A stretch of DNA of 36,554 bases from Patescibacteria group bacterium UBA2100 (GCA_002331185.1 DCYW01000039.1:1-36554), one strand, 5' to 3'; shown: positions 8,295 to 16,498, counted from the stretch's first letter. Made by a program: numbers and translations. Notes: generated by a model not told the origin, from the letters alone.

Positions 8295-8331
8295 CAAAAG
8301 CAGCACAGTACCTTAGAGAAAGGAGTTGGTC

Positions 8332-8853
8332 ATGTTGCCAGGCCAAGTTGCTGATTTCGAGAAAGCTGTCGCATCTGTCGAGAATGAGGAACGAAAGAGA
8401 GATCCTAATTTCGTCATCGACCGCACGCTTTCTGCGGCGATAATTGACACCATGAGAAAACTTGCTGGAGGCAAGCAGATGGGCAATCAATTTCGCCAAT
8501 TGCGTGATAGCGCGATGAATGAAATGGGTATTGACGATCTTTTTGAATGGTATATACAAAAACTGGTTATCGGAAGGTTTTTCAACCCGCGCGCAGTTCG
8601 TGCTAAAAAAAGACCCCAGCTATGCGTAGTGAAAGAAGCTTCAGCAGATAGCGTAACAATACAAGTCTATCCTGAAATTTCTATCGTCTTTGGTACGAAA
8701 AAGAACGGTCACGAAAAGCCAGATTGGGGCGATGTCGTCGTAATCCGGAGAGAAGTGGAAAGTGGATCACCGTTTATCGGAGATCATCACTTCCAAAGAG
8801 CGAAAAAAACAGCTCTTGCAGCAATGCGTTCTTATCAGAAGCAGAAGTATTAA
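8332..8853 (+). CDS. unrecognised protein with a strong ribosome-binding site
   Basis: I do not recognise this 173-residue protein. It has no signal peptide or membrane segment. The N-terminal half is helical and charged; about 95-145 looks strand-rich (CVVKEASADSVTIQVYPEISIVF, shown only as key stretches SVTIQVYPE and VVVIRRE); the end is basic and helical (RAKKTALAAMRSYQKQKY). The start ATG 8332 is fixed by AAAGGAG ending 6 nt upstream, a classic Shine-Dalgarno that most neighbours lack. A full promoter, two palindromes upstream and its own terminator show an independently controlled gene. The different signal style may mean high expression or later acquisition. Confidence 0.8.
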   Translation: MLPGQVADFEKAVASVENEERKRDPNFVIDRTLSAAIIDTMRKLAGGKQMGNQFRQLRDSAMNEMGIDDLFEWYIQKLVIGRFFNPRAVRAKKRPQLCVVKEASADSVTIQVYPEISIVFGTKKNGHEKPDWGDVVVIRREVESGSPFIGDHHFQRAKKTALAAMRSYQKQKY

Positions 8854-8856
8854 ATC

Positions 8857-8896
8857 AACGCCAGATAGCATTCGTGCTATCTGGCGTTCTTTTTTT
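8857..8896 (+). terminator. strong hairpin terminator
   Basis: AACGCCAGATAGC (8857-8869) pairs exactly with 8876-8888 around a 6-nt loop, followed by a long T-run. The T-run merges into the -10 TATAAT (8896-8901) of the next gene, so termination and initiation are back to back. Confidence 0.93.
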
Positions 8897-8901
8897 ATAA
8901 T
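8896..8901 (+). promoter_or_regulatory. -10 element of the MazG-like gene
   Basis: TATAAT immediately follows the terminator T-run and lies 19 nt before the ATG at 8921. It argues against the in-frame ATG at 8900, which overlaps the element. Confidence 0.55.
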
Positions 8902-8920
8902 GGTTCTATATACTGTATGT

Positions 8921-9232
8921 ATGTTGAAAGACGCTCAAAAAAGTGTGGACGATCTCGTTAAAGGACTTGAGCCTCCGTACTGGCCGCCGCTTTCACAATT
9001 TGCACGCCTTAGTGAAGAGGTGAGGGAGGTCGCACGACTTCTTAACCATATGTATGGGCTGAAGCCAAAGAAAAAAGAAGAGGCCGAGCAACAACTTGGA
9101 GAAGAACTGGCTGACGTACTCTTCACTGTCGTATGCCTTGCTAACTCCCATAACATCGACCTTGATATCGAATTTGAAAAAGCACTCGATAAATTACGAG
9201 TGCGTGATAAAGATAGGTTTGTTAAGAAATAA
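8921..9232 (+). CDS. MazG-like nucleotide pyrophosphohydrolase
   Basis: A 103-residue all-alpha NTP pyrophosphohydrolase of the MazG family, single-domain size. The metal-binding pattern is visible: Glu32, Glu33 and Glu36 in LSEEVREVARLL, and Glu61, Glu62 and Asp65 in LGEELADVLF. Such enzymes hydrolyse (d)NTPs to NMP and pyrophosphate, often as house-cleaning of non-canonical nucleotides; the substrate here is unknown. The start at 8921 is chosen because upstream starts at 8900 or earlier fall in the promoter or terminator. It is followed 1 nt later by a P-loop kinase gene, with which it forms an operon. Confidence 0.88.
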   Translation: MLKDAQKSVDDLVKGLEPPYWPPLSQFARLSEEVREVARLLNHMYGLKPKKKEEAEQQLGEELADVLFTVVCLANSHNIDLDIEFEKALDKLRVRDKDRFVKK

Positions 9233-9233
9233 T

Positions 9234-9701
9234 ATGCAATCAACACTATTTATATTCACTGGATTACCAGGTACAGGGAAAACTACTTATGCCAAAACTC
9301 TCGCAGTAGATACTCACGCGAAACTATTCTCACTTGATTCAGAAATGCACAAGCGCTACGGGGACGACGACCACGTTGATCTTGAAATTCGCGAGCAGGC
9401 AACTAAAGATGAACTTCTTCCTGAAATACAATCCTTGCTCTCAGCTGGCACTTCGGTAATACTCGATTACGGATTTTACAAGCAAAAAGAACGGGAGAAA
9501 TATAAGCAAATCGCTGAACACATCGGCGTACCTTCGAGAATAATGTATTTCGCAGCGCCCTACGAAACACTTTTGGAGCGAATAGGGAAGAGAAATGAGG
9601 AAGAAGATAACATTCACCATATTGATAAAGAGATTTTAGATATTCTCATCGAAAGATATGAAATTCCTGAATCTGAATCTGTTGAGATAATCGAAACTTA
9701 A
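9234..9701 (+). CDS. small P-loop ATP-binding protein (AAA_33/kinase-like)
   Basis: A 155-residue soluble P-loop protein. Walker A is GLPGTGKT at residues 10-17 after a beta strand (STLFIFT). A later hydrophobic strand VILDYGFY can act as Walker B. RIMYFAAPYETLLERIGKR resembles the lid and base-recognition helix of small nucleoside or polynucleotide kinases. The substrate cannot be told. Its ATG lies 1 nt after the mazG-like stop, so translation is probably coupled. A kinase beside a nucleotide pyrophosphohydrolase suggests nucleotide metabolism or repair, but zeta-toxin-like kinases share these features. Confidence 0.85.
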   Translation: MQSTLFIFTGLPGTGKTTYAKTLAVDTHAKLFSLDSEMHKRYGDDDHVDLEIREQATKDELLPEIQSLLSAGTSVILDYGFYKQKEREKYKQIAEHIGVPSRIMYFAAPYETLLERIGKRNEEEDNIHHIDKEILDILIERYEIPESESVEIIET

Positions 9702-9737
9702 AAATTGGAAAACAAGATGCAGAACGAGGCGTGTGCG

Positions 9738-9782
9738 TAAAATTAAAAGAACTGTATTGAACATACAGTTCTTTTAATTTTA
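9738..9782. terminator. 20-bp perfect bidirectional hairpin
   Basis: The arms 9738-9757 and 9763-9782 are exact reverse complements (core AAAAGAACTGTAT) around a 5-nt loop. They are A/T-rich at the outer ends, giving T-tracts on both strands. It ends the MazG/kinase operon and, 158 nt further on, the M23 gene from the other side. I see no gene between 9783 and 9940. Confidence 0.9.
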
Positions 9783-9940
9783 TGTAACACAACAAAGTGC
9801 TGTGCTTGTTTTCGCAGTTTCCTCTAAAAATTAGATGTAGTTCAAGGAGTGAACACACGTCAAACGAACCATATCGTGCATATGGAGAGTGCAGACGCGT
9901 AGTGAAACGACGAAGAAATGCGCTAATTTTGAAAGAAACA

Positions 9941-10999
9941 CTAGAAGGGGTTCTTCGCACCACGTATCTCAAAGTGAACGTGTGGTCCCGTTGACCGTCC
10001 TGTCGAACCTATATATCCGATCACTTGTCCTTGTACGACATTCTGTCCTACAACCACTTGGTTTCGCGAGTTATGTGAGTACAATGTTTGTGTCCCATTC
10101 GGGTGTTCTATAACAATATATGTTCCATATCCTCCATTCCATCCACCTTCTTTTGAGATAATTACTTTTCCTGCTGCTGCTGCAAGAATCGGAGTGCCTG
10201 CAGCCACGGCAAGATCAACCGCGTTATATCCATGAATACCTTGAGTACGTGTTCCTCCTGAAATAGGTCGTAAGTAATATCCACTAAACTCTGGAACGTT
10301 TGTTCCCCGTGGTGCTGAAGTCGTTCGTGTATACCTACTTTGTGCTGCTTTTACTGCTGCTTTCGGCATTGCTAATTCACCATCTGGGATAATCACTTCA
10401 GTTCCTGCGGCTAAATATTCCTTCGCTCCAAATCCATTATATTCAACCGCTTCATCAATATCACCGCCATTTTTGTCAATAATATCTTGTAGAGTTCCAC
10501 CATTTTTTACTGTGTATTTAATCCCAGTCACTGGTAAAATGAGCAATTCCTGACCAGGCTGTATCGCTTCACTACGCGAAATGTCATTACTCCAGCGAAT
10601 TGTATTTATAGACACGTCAAACATTTCTGCAATGTCACCGAGGGTATCTCCTGGACGAACAATGTAAATACTAATCTGTCCGTTATTATTGTAAGAGTTG
10701 TCTTCTTCGACGTCTGCAAGAGAACCTGCTGGGCCAGATGCTGGTAAAAGTGCTGAGTCATTCACAATTGTTATATCTCCTCCACCTTTTGATGGGTTTG
10801 GGTCAATATTCTGAGCAGCTCGAGGAAGAGGGATAGTTTGTGAATTGTAAGTAGTATTTGCAATGTACGCGAGTGTCGGAGAAAACGTAGCAAAAACACT
10901 GCTCAAGAGACCCGCGTGTACTCCGGTTGGAAAAATCATCGATATCACGACCACAGGAAACGCGACATTACGCCACATTGTGGTTGATATTTTTGTCAT
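9941..10999 (-). CDS. exported LysM-M23 peptidase
   Basis: A 352-residue secreted or envelope protein. A signal-like hydrophobic stretch lies at about 10-29 (cleavage possible after GVHA). Two LysM-like modules follow: 110-156 (IYIVRPGDTLGDIAEMF) and a divergent one at 160-206. The M23 (lysostaphin/LytM) domain is at about 235-352. Metal or catalytic residues are His256 and Asp262 in GIHGYNAVDLA, His309 in LYSHN, and the HVH at 340-342. The His-Asp spacing is longer than the usual HxxxD. It should cut peptidoglycan cross-links or, if degenerate, scaffold or activate other hydrolases. The start at 10999 is chosen because it places the signal segment at the N-terminus; in-frame starts up to 11116 exist. 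It could remodel the wall for the nearby secretion-like machine, though linkage is only by proximity. Confidence 0.88.
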   Translation of the reverse strand: MTKISTTMWRNVAFPVVVISMIFPTGVHAGLLSSVFATFSPTLAYIANTTYNSQTIPLPRAAQNIDPNPSKGGGDITIVNDSALLPASGPAGSLADVEEDNSYNNNGQISIYIVRPGDTLGDIAEMFDVSINTIRWSNDISRSEAIQPGQELLILPVTGIKYTVKNGGTLQDIIDKNGGDIDEAVEYNGFGAKEYLAAGTEVIIPDGELAMPKAAVKAAQSRYTRTTSAPRGTNVPEFSGYYLRPISGGTRTQGIHGYNAVDLAVAAGTPILAAAAGKVIISKEGGWNGGYGTYIVIEHPNGTQTLYSHNSRNQVVVGQNVVQGQVIGYIGSTGRSTGPHVHFEIRGAKNPF

Positions 11000-11225
11000 C
11001 TGAACCTTCACGTAAGTACGTAAACTGGGGTCAGAATCTTGATCTATAGATAAAATAAGCCTAATTAATGCGCCCGTACTATTCTTATACGGCATAGGGT
11101 TCCGCACCAGTCGCAAACCCCCTATATAACACTGTAACCACTACGAACGAGTTCGCAATAGCTCATTTATACTACTGTGGATAGACTCAGAGTCAAGCAT
11201 TCTTCGTAGCCGGAGTGTGTCGTGG

Positions 11226-11231
11226 TATAGT
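11226..11231 (+). promoter_or_regulatory. -10 element of the helicase operon
   Basis: TATAGT lies 8 nt before the ATG at 11240, predicting a leader of about 1-2 nt. The rest of the gap (11000-11225) must hold the divergent M23 promoter; I see no gene or strong hairpin in it. Confidence 0.5.
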
Positions 11232-11239
11232 GCCTATTC

Positions 11240-13186
11240 ATGACGCATTTTGAACTCAATCCACAGCAAAAAGAGGCAGTTGCACACGACAGCGGCCCTC
11301 TTATGATTCTCGCTGGTGCTGGTGCTGGAAAAACAAGAGTCATCACGCAAAGAATCTTAGAATTGATTAAAAAAGGAACTCCTCCAGAAAAAATATTGGC
11401 AGTTACCTTTACCAACAAAGCGGCCAAAGAAATGCGCGAACGGGTGCTTGCCATGATAGATGCTGATGTTGAGATTAATCGCCCTGTTTCAGCACGGGCA
11501 ACAGGTCTTGCAAGTCCATATGTTTCAACATTTCACTCATTAGGGGTTTCTATACTCAGGGAGAATGCGAAAGAACTCGGCTTAAAGAGACACTTCACAA
11601 TATTCGATAGAGCAGATAGCGTACGTGCGATAAAAAATGCCCTGAAGCACCTCGGTCTTGATCCAAAACAATTTGAGCCACGTGCCATGCTAAGTGTTAT
11701 CTCTCGTCATAAATCAGATGGATTAAGTGCCGATACATACCAACCAGATATTGGTGACATAAAACGACACACACTCGGTAGAATCTGGAAAGAATATGAG
11801 GCGCGCTTAAAAAAAGAAGGAGCTCTTGATTTCGATGATTTGCTTTTGCGTACCTACATAGTACTCAGAGATAACGCAGCCGTTCGAGAACATTACCAAA
11901 AACGTTGGTCCCATGTGCATGTTGACGAATACCAAGACACAAACCGTGTTCAATTTGCTCTTACACAACTGCTCGTAGACGAAAAAGCAAACATTTGTGT
12001 TGTCGGTGATATCGATCAAAATATCTATTCGTGGCGAGGTGCGAATTTAGCAAACCTTTTAACATTCGAGGAAGAATTCCCTGGAACAAAGCTCGTACTT
12101 CTTGAGGAGAACTACCGATCAACCCAAAATATTCTTGCTGCCGCAAATATCATCATCGAAAAGAATGTAAAACGAAAAGACAAAACGCTCTATACAAAAA
12201 ACGAAGCAGGGGAGCTGCTTGGTTTATATAGTGCGTATAGCGAGGATGACGAAGCGCGGTTTATTGTGCAAACATCCCAAGAACGTATAGACGCTGGGGT
12301 TCCTCCGCGAGAAATTGCAGTGCTGTACCGAGCAAACTTTCAATCACGTGCACTTGAACAAGCATTTATGTTTAGAGGGATTCCGTACCAAGTGCTCGGG
12401 ACACGATTTTTTGACCGGAAAGAAGTGAAAGACGTACTAAGTTATATCCGAGCAGCGCTTAACCCAGACTCCCAAGGAGATATTGCCCGCATTGTGAGCA
12501 CACCCCCTCGCGGAATCGGTAAAATGACTCTTTCCAAAATGTTTGGAGGCACAGAACATGAACTTTCTCCAACACTACAAAAAAAGGTAGGTGCATTTAA
12601 AGCTATACTTAAAGCTATACGAGACAAGGCGTTATCAGAAAAACCTTCAGAAACCATTCGATTTACCGTACAAGCAAGCGGGCTGGAAATGAAATTACGT
12701 GGTGGAACAGAAGAAGATCGCGAACGCTTGGAAAATATAAAAGAACTTGCCACACTCGCCTCAAAATATGACGAGCTCCCTCCTGAAGAGGGTATCGAGA
12801 AATTACTTGAGGACGCGGCACTTGCCACAGACCAAGACTCTCTTGTAAAAAACCACAATGCAGTAAAACTTATGACAGTACACGCGTCTAAGGGTCTTGA
12901 GTTTGATTATGTATTCGTAGCTGGGCTTGAGGAGGGTCTCTTTCCGCACGAAAAACTTGACCAAAACACTGACGAAGAAGAAGAACGAAGATTATTTTAT
13001 GTAGCACTTACACGTGCTCGTAAAAAAGTTTTTCTTACACACGCAATTATTCGTAGCATATTTGGGTCTCAATCCATGCAAACAGCATCACAGTTTATTG
13101 ACGATATCAGCGAAGAATATATCGAAAACTCTGACGAAGACCGTACGCCACCACACGAAAGAAAAATGGATTTAATAGACTTCTAA
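11240..13186 (+). CDS. UvrD/PcrA-like SF1 DNA helicase
   Basis: A 648-residue 3'-5' DNA helicase with all superfamily 1A motifs: Q motif LNPQQKEAV, Walker A AGAGAGKTR (about 25-33), motif Ia VTFTNKAAKEM, motif II VDEYQDTN, motif III GDIDQNIYSWRGA, motif IV ENYRSTQNIL, motif V MTVHASKGLEFDYVFVAG and motif VI RRLFYVALTRARKK. It should unwind DNA in nucleotide-excision or mismatch repair and clear proteins from forks. It is shorter than typical PcrA/UvrD (about 720 residues) and lacks the C-terminal extension that contacts RNA polymerase. It heads an operon: the DUF1653 gene begins 1 nt after its stop. Confidence 0.95.
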   Translation: MTHFELNPQQKEAVAHDSGPLMILAGAGAGKTRVITQRILELIKKGTPPEKILAVTFTNKAAKEMRERVLAMIDADVEINRPVSARATGLASPYVSTFHSLGVSILRENAKELGLKRHFTIFDRADSVRAIKNALKHLGLDPKQFEPRAMLSVISRHKSDGLSADTYQPDIGDIKRHTLGRIWKEYEARLKKEGALDFDDLLLRTYIVLRDNAAVREHYQKRWSHVHVDEYQDTNRVQFALTQLLVDEKANICVVGDIDQNIYSWRGANLANLLTFEEEFPGTKLVLLEENYRSTQNILAAANIIIEKNVKRKDKTLYTKNEAGELLGLYSAYSEDDEARFIVQTSQERIDAGVPPREIAVLYRANFQSRALEQAFMFRGIPYQVLGTRFFDRKEVKDVLSYIRAALNPDSQGDIARIVSTPPRGIGKMTLSKMFGGTEHELSPTLQKKVGAFKAILKAIRDKALSEKPSETIRFTVQASGLEMKLRGGTEEDRERLENIKELATLASKYDELPPEEGIEKLLEDAALATDQDSLVKNHNAVKLMTVHASKGLEFDYVFVAGLEEGLFPHEKLDQNTDEEEERRLFYVALTRARKKVFLTHAIIRSIFGSQSMQTASQFIDDISEEYIENSDEDRTPPHERKMDLIDF

Positions 13187-13187
13187 C

Positions 13188-13409
13188 ATGAAAATCGAGC
13201 TAGGGAGATATCGACATTTCAAAGGAGGGGAATATGAAGTTATTGGCACATGTCGCCACAGCGAAACGCTTGAAGAACATATTGTCTATCGTGCGCTGTA
13301 TGACAGCAAAGAATTTGGTAAAAATTCACTTTGGGTACGACCACTGCATTCATTTGTTGAAATTGTTACGTATAATGGCAAAAAAGTACCCCGTTTTAAG
13401 ACAATATGA
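13188..13409 (+). CDS. DUF1653 family protein
   Basis: A 73-residue protein matching the DUF1653 pattern: an N-terminal GRYRHFKGGEYEVIGTCRHSETLEEHIVYRALY, here noted by its key parts GRYRHFKGG, RHSETLEE and VYRALYD, then LWVRPLHSF and a closing VPRF. The biochemical function of the family is not established. The fold is expected to be a small beta barrel, soluble in the cytosol. It is sandwiched between the helicase (1-nt gap) and rsmA (4-nt ATGA overlap), so its translation is coupled to rsmA. Confidence 0.88.
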   Translation: MKIELGRYRHFKGGEYEVIGTCRHSETLEEHIVYRALYDSKEFGKNSLWVRPLHSFVEIVTYNGKKVPRFKTI

Positions 13410-14179
13410 AAGCAAAAAAACATCTAGGACAACATTTTCTAACTTCAAAACCAGTACTAAAGGATATGTTGACTGCCGCACAAATAACGAAAGATGACAC
13501 CGTTCTAGAAATAGGACCTGGGAAAGGCATGCTCACGCGAGCACTGCTTCAAGAAGGGGCAACCGTAATAGCGATTGAAACTGATGCTGCCATGATAGCG
13601 ATCCTTGGAGATGCATTCGACGACTATATACGAAACGGAAAACTCACTATTATTCATGAAGATGTACTTGGCCTGACGTTACGTAAGTATATTGCCACTG
13701 ATTACAAAATAGTTGCCAACATCCCTTATTACATAACGGGAGAAATCATTCGTCTTTTTTTAAGTGCAGACCACCCACCTCTAAGCATGACTCTGCTCGT
13801 TCAAAAAGAGGTAGCACATCGTATCGCGCGTGATACAAAGGAAAGTATATTGAGTATTTCAGTAAAAGTTTTTGGAGCGCCTCGGTACGTAGGAACTGTC
13901 GCGGCACGATATTTTAATCCTGCTCCAAAAGTTGATTCAGCCATTGTGCACATAGATACTATTTCAAAACAGTTCTTTGAAAATGTTTCTGAGGAGCATT
14001 TCTTTAAAGTAGTGAAAAACGGTTTTAGCAACAAGCGTAAGAAACTGGCAAACAATCTTGCTCCATTTGGTTCAAGGGAGAAAATTCTGAGTGTATTACA
14101 CGACTTAGGATTTGACGAAAACGCCCGAGCTGAAGAAATTCATGTAGACCAGTGGAAAGAATTGGCTTTATTATTATAA
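13406..14179 (+). CDS. rsmA: 16S rRNA (adenine1518/1519-N6)-dimethyltransferase
   Basis: A 257-residue KsgA/RsmA methyltransferase. The N-terminal signature KKHLGQHFL, SAM motif I VLEIGPGKGMLT (about 33-44), acidic ribose-binding position IAIETDAAM, and the catalytic motif NIPYYIT are all present. It transfers four methyl groups to two adjacent adenines of helix 45 in late 30S assembly. A small helical C-terminal domain contains the basic segment SNKRKKLANNL. Length is normal. The start ATG overlaps the stop of the DUF1653 gene. The gene ends 12 nt from a convergent gene, with no obvious terminator between. Confidence 0.96.
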   Translation: MKAKKHLGQHFLTSKPVLKDMLTAAQITKDDTVLEIGPGKGMLTRALLQEGATVIAIETDAAMIAILGDAFDDYIRNGKLTIIHEDVLGLTLRKYIATDYKIVANIPYYITGEIIRLFLSADHPPLSMTLLVQKEVAHRIARDTKESILSISVKVFGAPRYVGTVAARYFNPAPKVDSAIVHIDTISKQFFENVSEEHFFKVVKNGFSNKRKKLANNLAPFGSREKILSVLHDLGFDENARAEEIHVDQWKELALLL

Positions 14180-14191
14180 AGATGACAATCG

Positions 14192-14554
14192 TTAGCTCGT
14201 GCCCACCATCGTCATAATTATCCCAGGAAATACTACGAGAGGAAACGGAAAGACAATACAAAAATATGGCGGCCCGGCAAGACCGAGACCATACTGTCCA
14301 ACACTAGATGGTGGGCCGTTTTCGTATGTTCGCGTACTCGGTGTCCAAATAAAATTACCACCGCGTGGACCACTTGTTAGTGTCCAAATAACAGCATTGA
14401 AACAAGGAATTACTGTTTGGAATTGCCCGCCCCACTCAAATGCTTGCGCTTTCTGTGGAGTCGCTAAAAAAGACAATGATGTTGCTGTTAACAATATAAT
14501 GCCCACCATAAAAACAACGCTCTTTTTAGGAACATAATTACGTGTTCTGCGCAT
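14192..14554 (-). CDS. short exported Pro/Gly/Trp-rich protein, unknown function
   Basis: A 120-residue protein. A basic N-terminus and hydrophobic segment (about 14-34) end in a likely signal peptidase site after QKAQA. The mature part of about 85 residues is rich in Gly, Pro, Trp and aromatics (VIPCFNAVIWTL, GPRGGNFIWTPSTRTY, GPPSSVGQYGLGLAG, PPYFC). It has two cysteines that could form a disulfide. The C-terminal stretch CIVFPFPLVVFPGIIMTMVG could re-enter the membrane. I recall similar small exported proteins as common in Parcubacteria, with no assigned role. ATG 14554 is preferred over GTG 14560 because a TACTAT hexamer (14561-14566, -) ends 6 nt upstream. It is divergent from the secretion block, only 49 nt away. 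A forward frame over the same bases is a shadow. Confidence 0.75.
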   Translation of the reverse strand: MRRTRNYVPKKSVVFMVGIILLTATSLSFLATPQKAQAFEWGGQFQTVIPCFNAVIWTLTSGPRGGNFIWTPSTRTYENGPPSSVGQYGLGLAGPPYFCIVFPFPLVVFPGIIMTMVGTS

Positions 14555-14560
14555 GCGCAC

Positions 14561-14597
14561 ATAGTAGCATCATTACACTATTCTAGTAGGGTATACT
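14561..14597. promoter_or_regulatory. divergent leaderless promoter pair
   Basis: TACTAT on the - strand (14561-14566) lies 6 nt from ATG 14554, and TATACT on the + strand (14592-14597) lies 6 nt from ATG 14604. Two divergent genes are therefore started from a 49-nt gap. Confidence 0.6.
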
Positions 14598-14603
14598 GTG
14601 CGT

Positions 14604-15518
14604 ATGGACCGCACTTTCCTCATAACGATTATTTTCGTGCTTGTTTTTATAATCGCAGTCATTCTGGGTGTTTCGGTATGGTTTTTACCACTTACAAGTG
14701 AAAAAAAAGTCACTCAAACAGATCCTGTATATTTTTCTTTTTCAAATACTGATACAGTATTTGAAAGTTTGCAGCAAGAACCACAAATAGAGTCAGCTAT
14801 CGTCAATTCACAATCTCCAGAGGAGCAAGGAGTGGCTCTACAGCAAATTATTCGGGCGTGGGAAGAGCGACCAGGTTCACCAAACTTTCGCACAGACTTC
14901 GAAACGTTCAGTGCCTCGAGCACAACAACAGAGAGTGAAGAGCTCTCATCTCTTTTTAAAACACTCATTGGCTCATCAGTACTTGACACATTGGCACAAC
15001 AAAATAAGACAGGCGAATTTGTAGATGAACTTCTCTGGAACGGTAATTACTCAAAAATAACCCCTGTTGTTTTAGCAGATGATACTTCAAAAACGCAAGA
15101 AGAATTTCGAATATTCGGTAATGAGCTCGCAACATTGCTTACCGCGTTCAATGTCTCCCAAGGAGATCAAACAAAACTTTTGACTGTTTTTATTGAAAAC
15201 CGAGAGAGTACTAAACAACTTGAACGACTCACTACTGGTTACTTACAGCTTGCAAGTGATATTGCAGATCTAGAGGTTCCCGAGCAGTTAAACAATATTC
15301 AAGCAGACTTAGTTTCATCGTATACGTTAGTAGGGGAATTATTGTGGAACCTTACTCTTGCAACTGACGATGAGAGTCTCATGGAAAGGATGTTGATATA
15401 TAACAGCGCATCTGAAAAAGTCGCTCGAGCACATATATCACTTGTAACTTTATTTAAATCATACGGGGTTGTATTTAAGAGCTATGAGCCAGGACGGATT
15501 TTTACGTTTTCCCTATAA
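14604..15518 (+). CDS. membrane-anchored helical protein, first gene of the secretion block
   Basis: A 304-residue protein of unknown function. An N-terminal membrane anchor (about 6-29, LITIIFVLVFIIAVILGVSVWF) has a short positive flank. The rest is extracytoplasmic, helical, acidic and Thr/Ser-rich. Residues about 200-300 (from LASDIADLEVPEQ to TLFKSYGVVF) resemble the end of the next gene product in the spacing of a VPE motif, a long helical pair and an acidic D-D/E-D step; the two are probably paralogous over this part. ATG 14604 is used instead of GTG 14598 because the latter lies only 1 nt from the -10 TATACT. It is collinear with the VirB-like genes downstream. Confidence 0.75.
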   Translation: MDRTFLITIIFVLVFIIAVILGVSVWFLPLTSEKKVTQTDPVYFSFSNTDTVFESLQQEPQIESAIVNSQSPEEQGVALQQIIRAWEERPGSPNFRTDFETFSASSTTTESEELSSLFKTLIGSSVLDTLAQQNKTGEFVDELLWNGNYSKITPVVLADDTSKTQEEFRIFGNELATLLTAFNVSQGDQTKLLTVFIENRESTKQLERLTTGYLQLASDIADLEVPEQLNNIQADLVSSYTLVGELLWNLTLATDDESLMERMLIYNSASEKVARAHISLVTLFKSYGVVFKSYEPGRIFTFSL

Positions 15519-15577
15519 ACTCCTGACGTGTCCCCAATTTGTAAGATTTTTTGAACACCTAATACGTCCTGTCTTGT

Positions 15578-15583
15578 TATACT
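15578..15583 (+). promoter_or_regulatory. -10 element before a GTG-started gene
   Basis: TATACT ends 6 nt before the GTG at 15590. With no Shine-Dalgarno, it implies a leaderless mRNA beginning at or beside GTG. Confidence 0.5.
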
Positions 15584-15589
15584 ATTAGT

Positions 15590-16498
15590 GTGTTTACTCA
15601 TTCGCACACGAGCGGCAAGATTATTGCTGCAACGCTATTCGGCGTTGTGCTACTAGCTTTTGCAGGATGGAAATTATTCTCTCAAAACCCACAGCCTGCT
15701 CGTGAGGATTTACCAACGACAACAGAGACTGGTATTAGTGGGTCTGATGAATACGCAGTCGACAGCGATGGTGATGGGGTAAAGGATTGGGAGGAAGTTC
15801 TTCTCGGCACCGATCCAAATAATCCTGACACAAACAACGACGGAATTCCTGATGGCGATGAATTGGCAGCAGCACGGAAAACATTTGAGGAAAATGTGGA
15901 CAATACACTCGCTAATGCAAGTACAACGAGAACGGATCAACTGGCTCGAGAAATTTTTGGAGCGTATATCCAATCGAAACAGCAAGGATCGTTCGATAGT
16001 GCTTCATTTGACGAGGTGATCGCCCAAGCAATTGAATCCCAATTTTCACAACGTGCGGCAACACAGTACGCCTTAAAGGACATTGAAACAACTACTGACA
16101 TATCGCAACCCAGAACACTTATGTATAGGGACCAGTTTCAACAAGCAATACTTCCTGTGACTCAAATCGGTGAGTATGAACTGATGACGTATGGACGTGC
16201 TATCGAATCAGGTGATGCTGCAGAATTTGAAAAACTTATCACTGCAGCTACTATATATGATGAAATCGCTCAAACTCTACTTACTATCATCGTTCCTGAA
16301 GATGCTGCTCAAGTCCACCTTGATTTAATAAACAGCTTTGCCACGTTTGCATCTATCTTAAAGACAATGACAAAAACTCCTGAAGATCCGTTGCTTACTT
16401 TTATAGCAACACGAGATTTCCTAGAAGGAGAGGATGCTATTAAGCTCGCATATAGCCAAATTGATATCTACTTCACATTAAAAGAAGGATCTTTATGA
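15590..16498 (+). CDS. anchored protein with calcium-binding (thrombospondin type 3-like) repeats
   Basis: A 302-residue protein. An N-terminal membrane anchor lies at about 10-29. Next comes an acidic pair of calcium-loop repeats at about 55-90 (DSDGDGVKDWEE, GTDPNNPDTNNDGIPDGDE), the pattern of thrombospondin type 3/OmpA-linker repeats that bind Ca2+ outside the cell. A helical domain fills residues about 100-302 and shares a C-terminal pattern (IVPEDAAQVHLDL, PEDPLL, a final helix) with the preceding gene. It overlaps the next gene by 4 nt (ATGA), so it belongs to the same operon. GTG is the likely start; a Ca2+-stabilised rigid stalk is a reasonable inference. Exact role unknown. Confidence 0.8.
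   Translation: MFTHSHTSGKIIAATLFGVVLLAFAGWKLFSQNPQPAREDLPTTTETGISGSDEYAVDSDGDGVKDWEEVLLGTDPNNPDTNNDGIPDGDELAAARKTFEENVDNTLANASTTRTDQLAREIFGAYIQSKQQGSFDSASFDEVIAQAIESQFSQRAATQYALKDIETTTDISQPRTLMYRDQFQQAILPVTQIGEYELMTYGRAIESGDAAEFEKLITAATIYDEIAQTLLTIIVPEDAAQVHLDLINSFATFASILKTMTKTPEDPLLTFIATRDFLEGEDAIKLAYSQIDIYFTLKEGSL

Noticed and set aside
9797..9994. Forward 65-residue frame in the gap before the M23 gene
   Set aside because: No promoter or ribosome-binding signal, and it runs into the certain M23 coding region on the other strand.
14199..14537. Forward 112-residue frame antisense to the small exported protein
   Set aside because: The - strand product has a signal peptide and a leaderless promoter; the forward frame has no initiation signal and a composition expected of a shadow.
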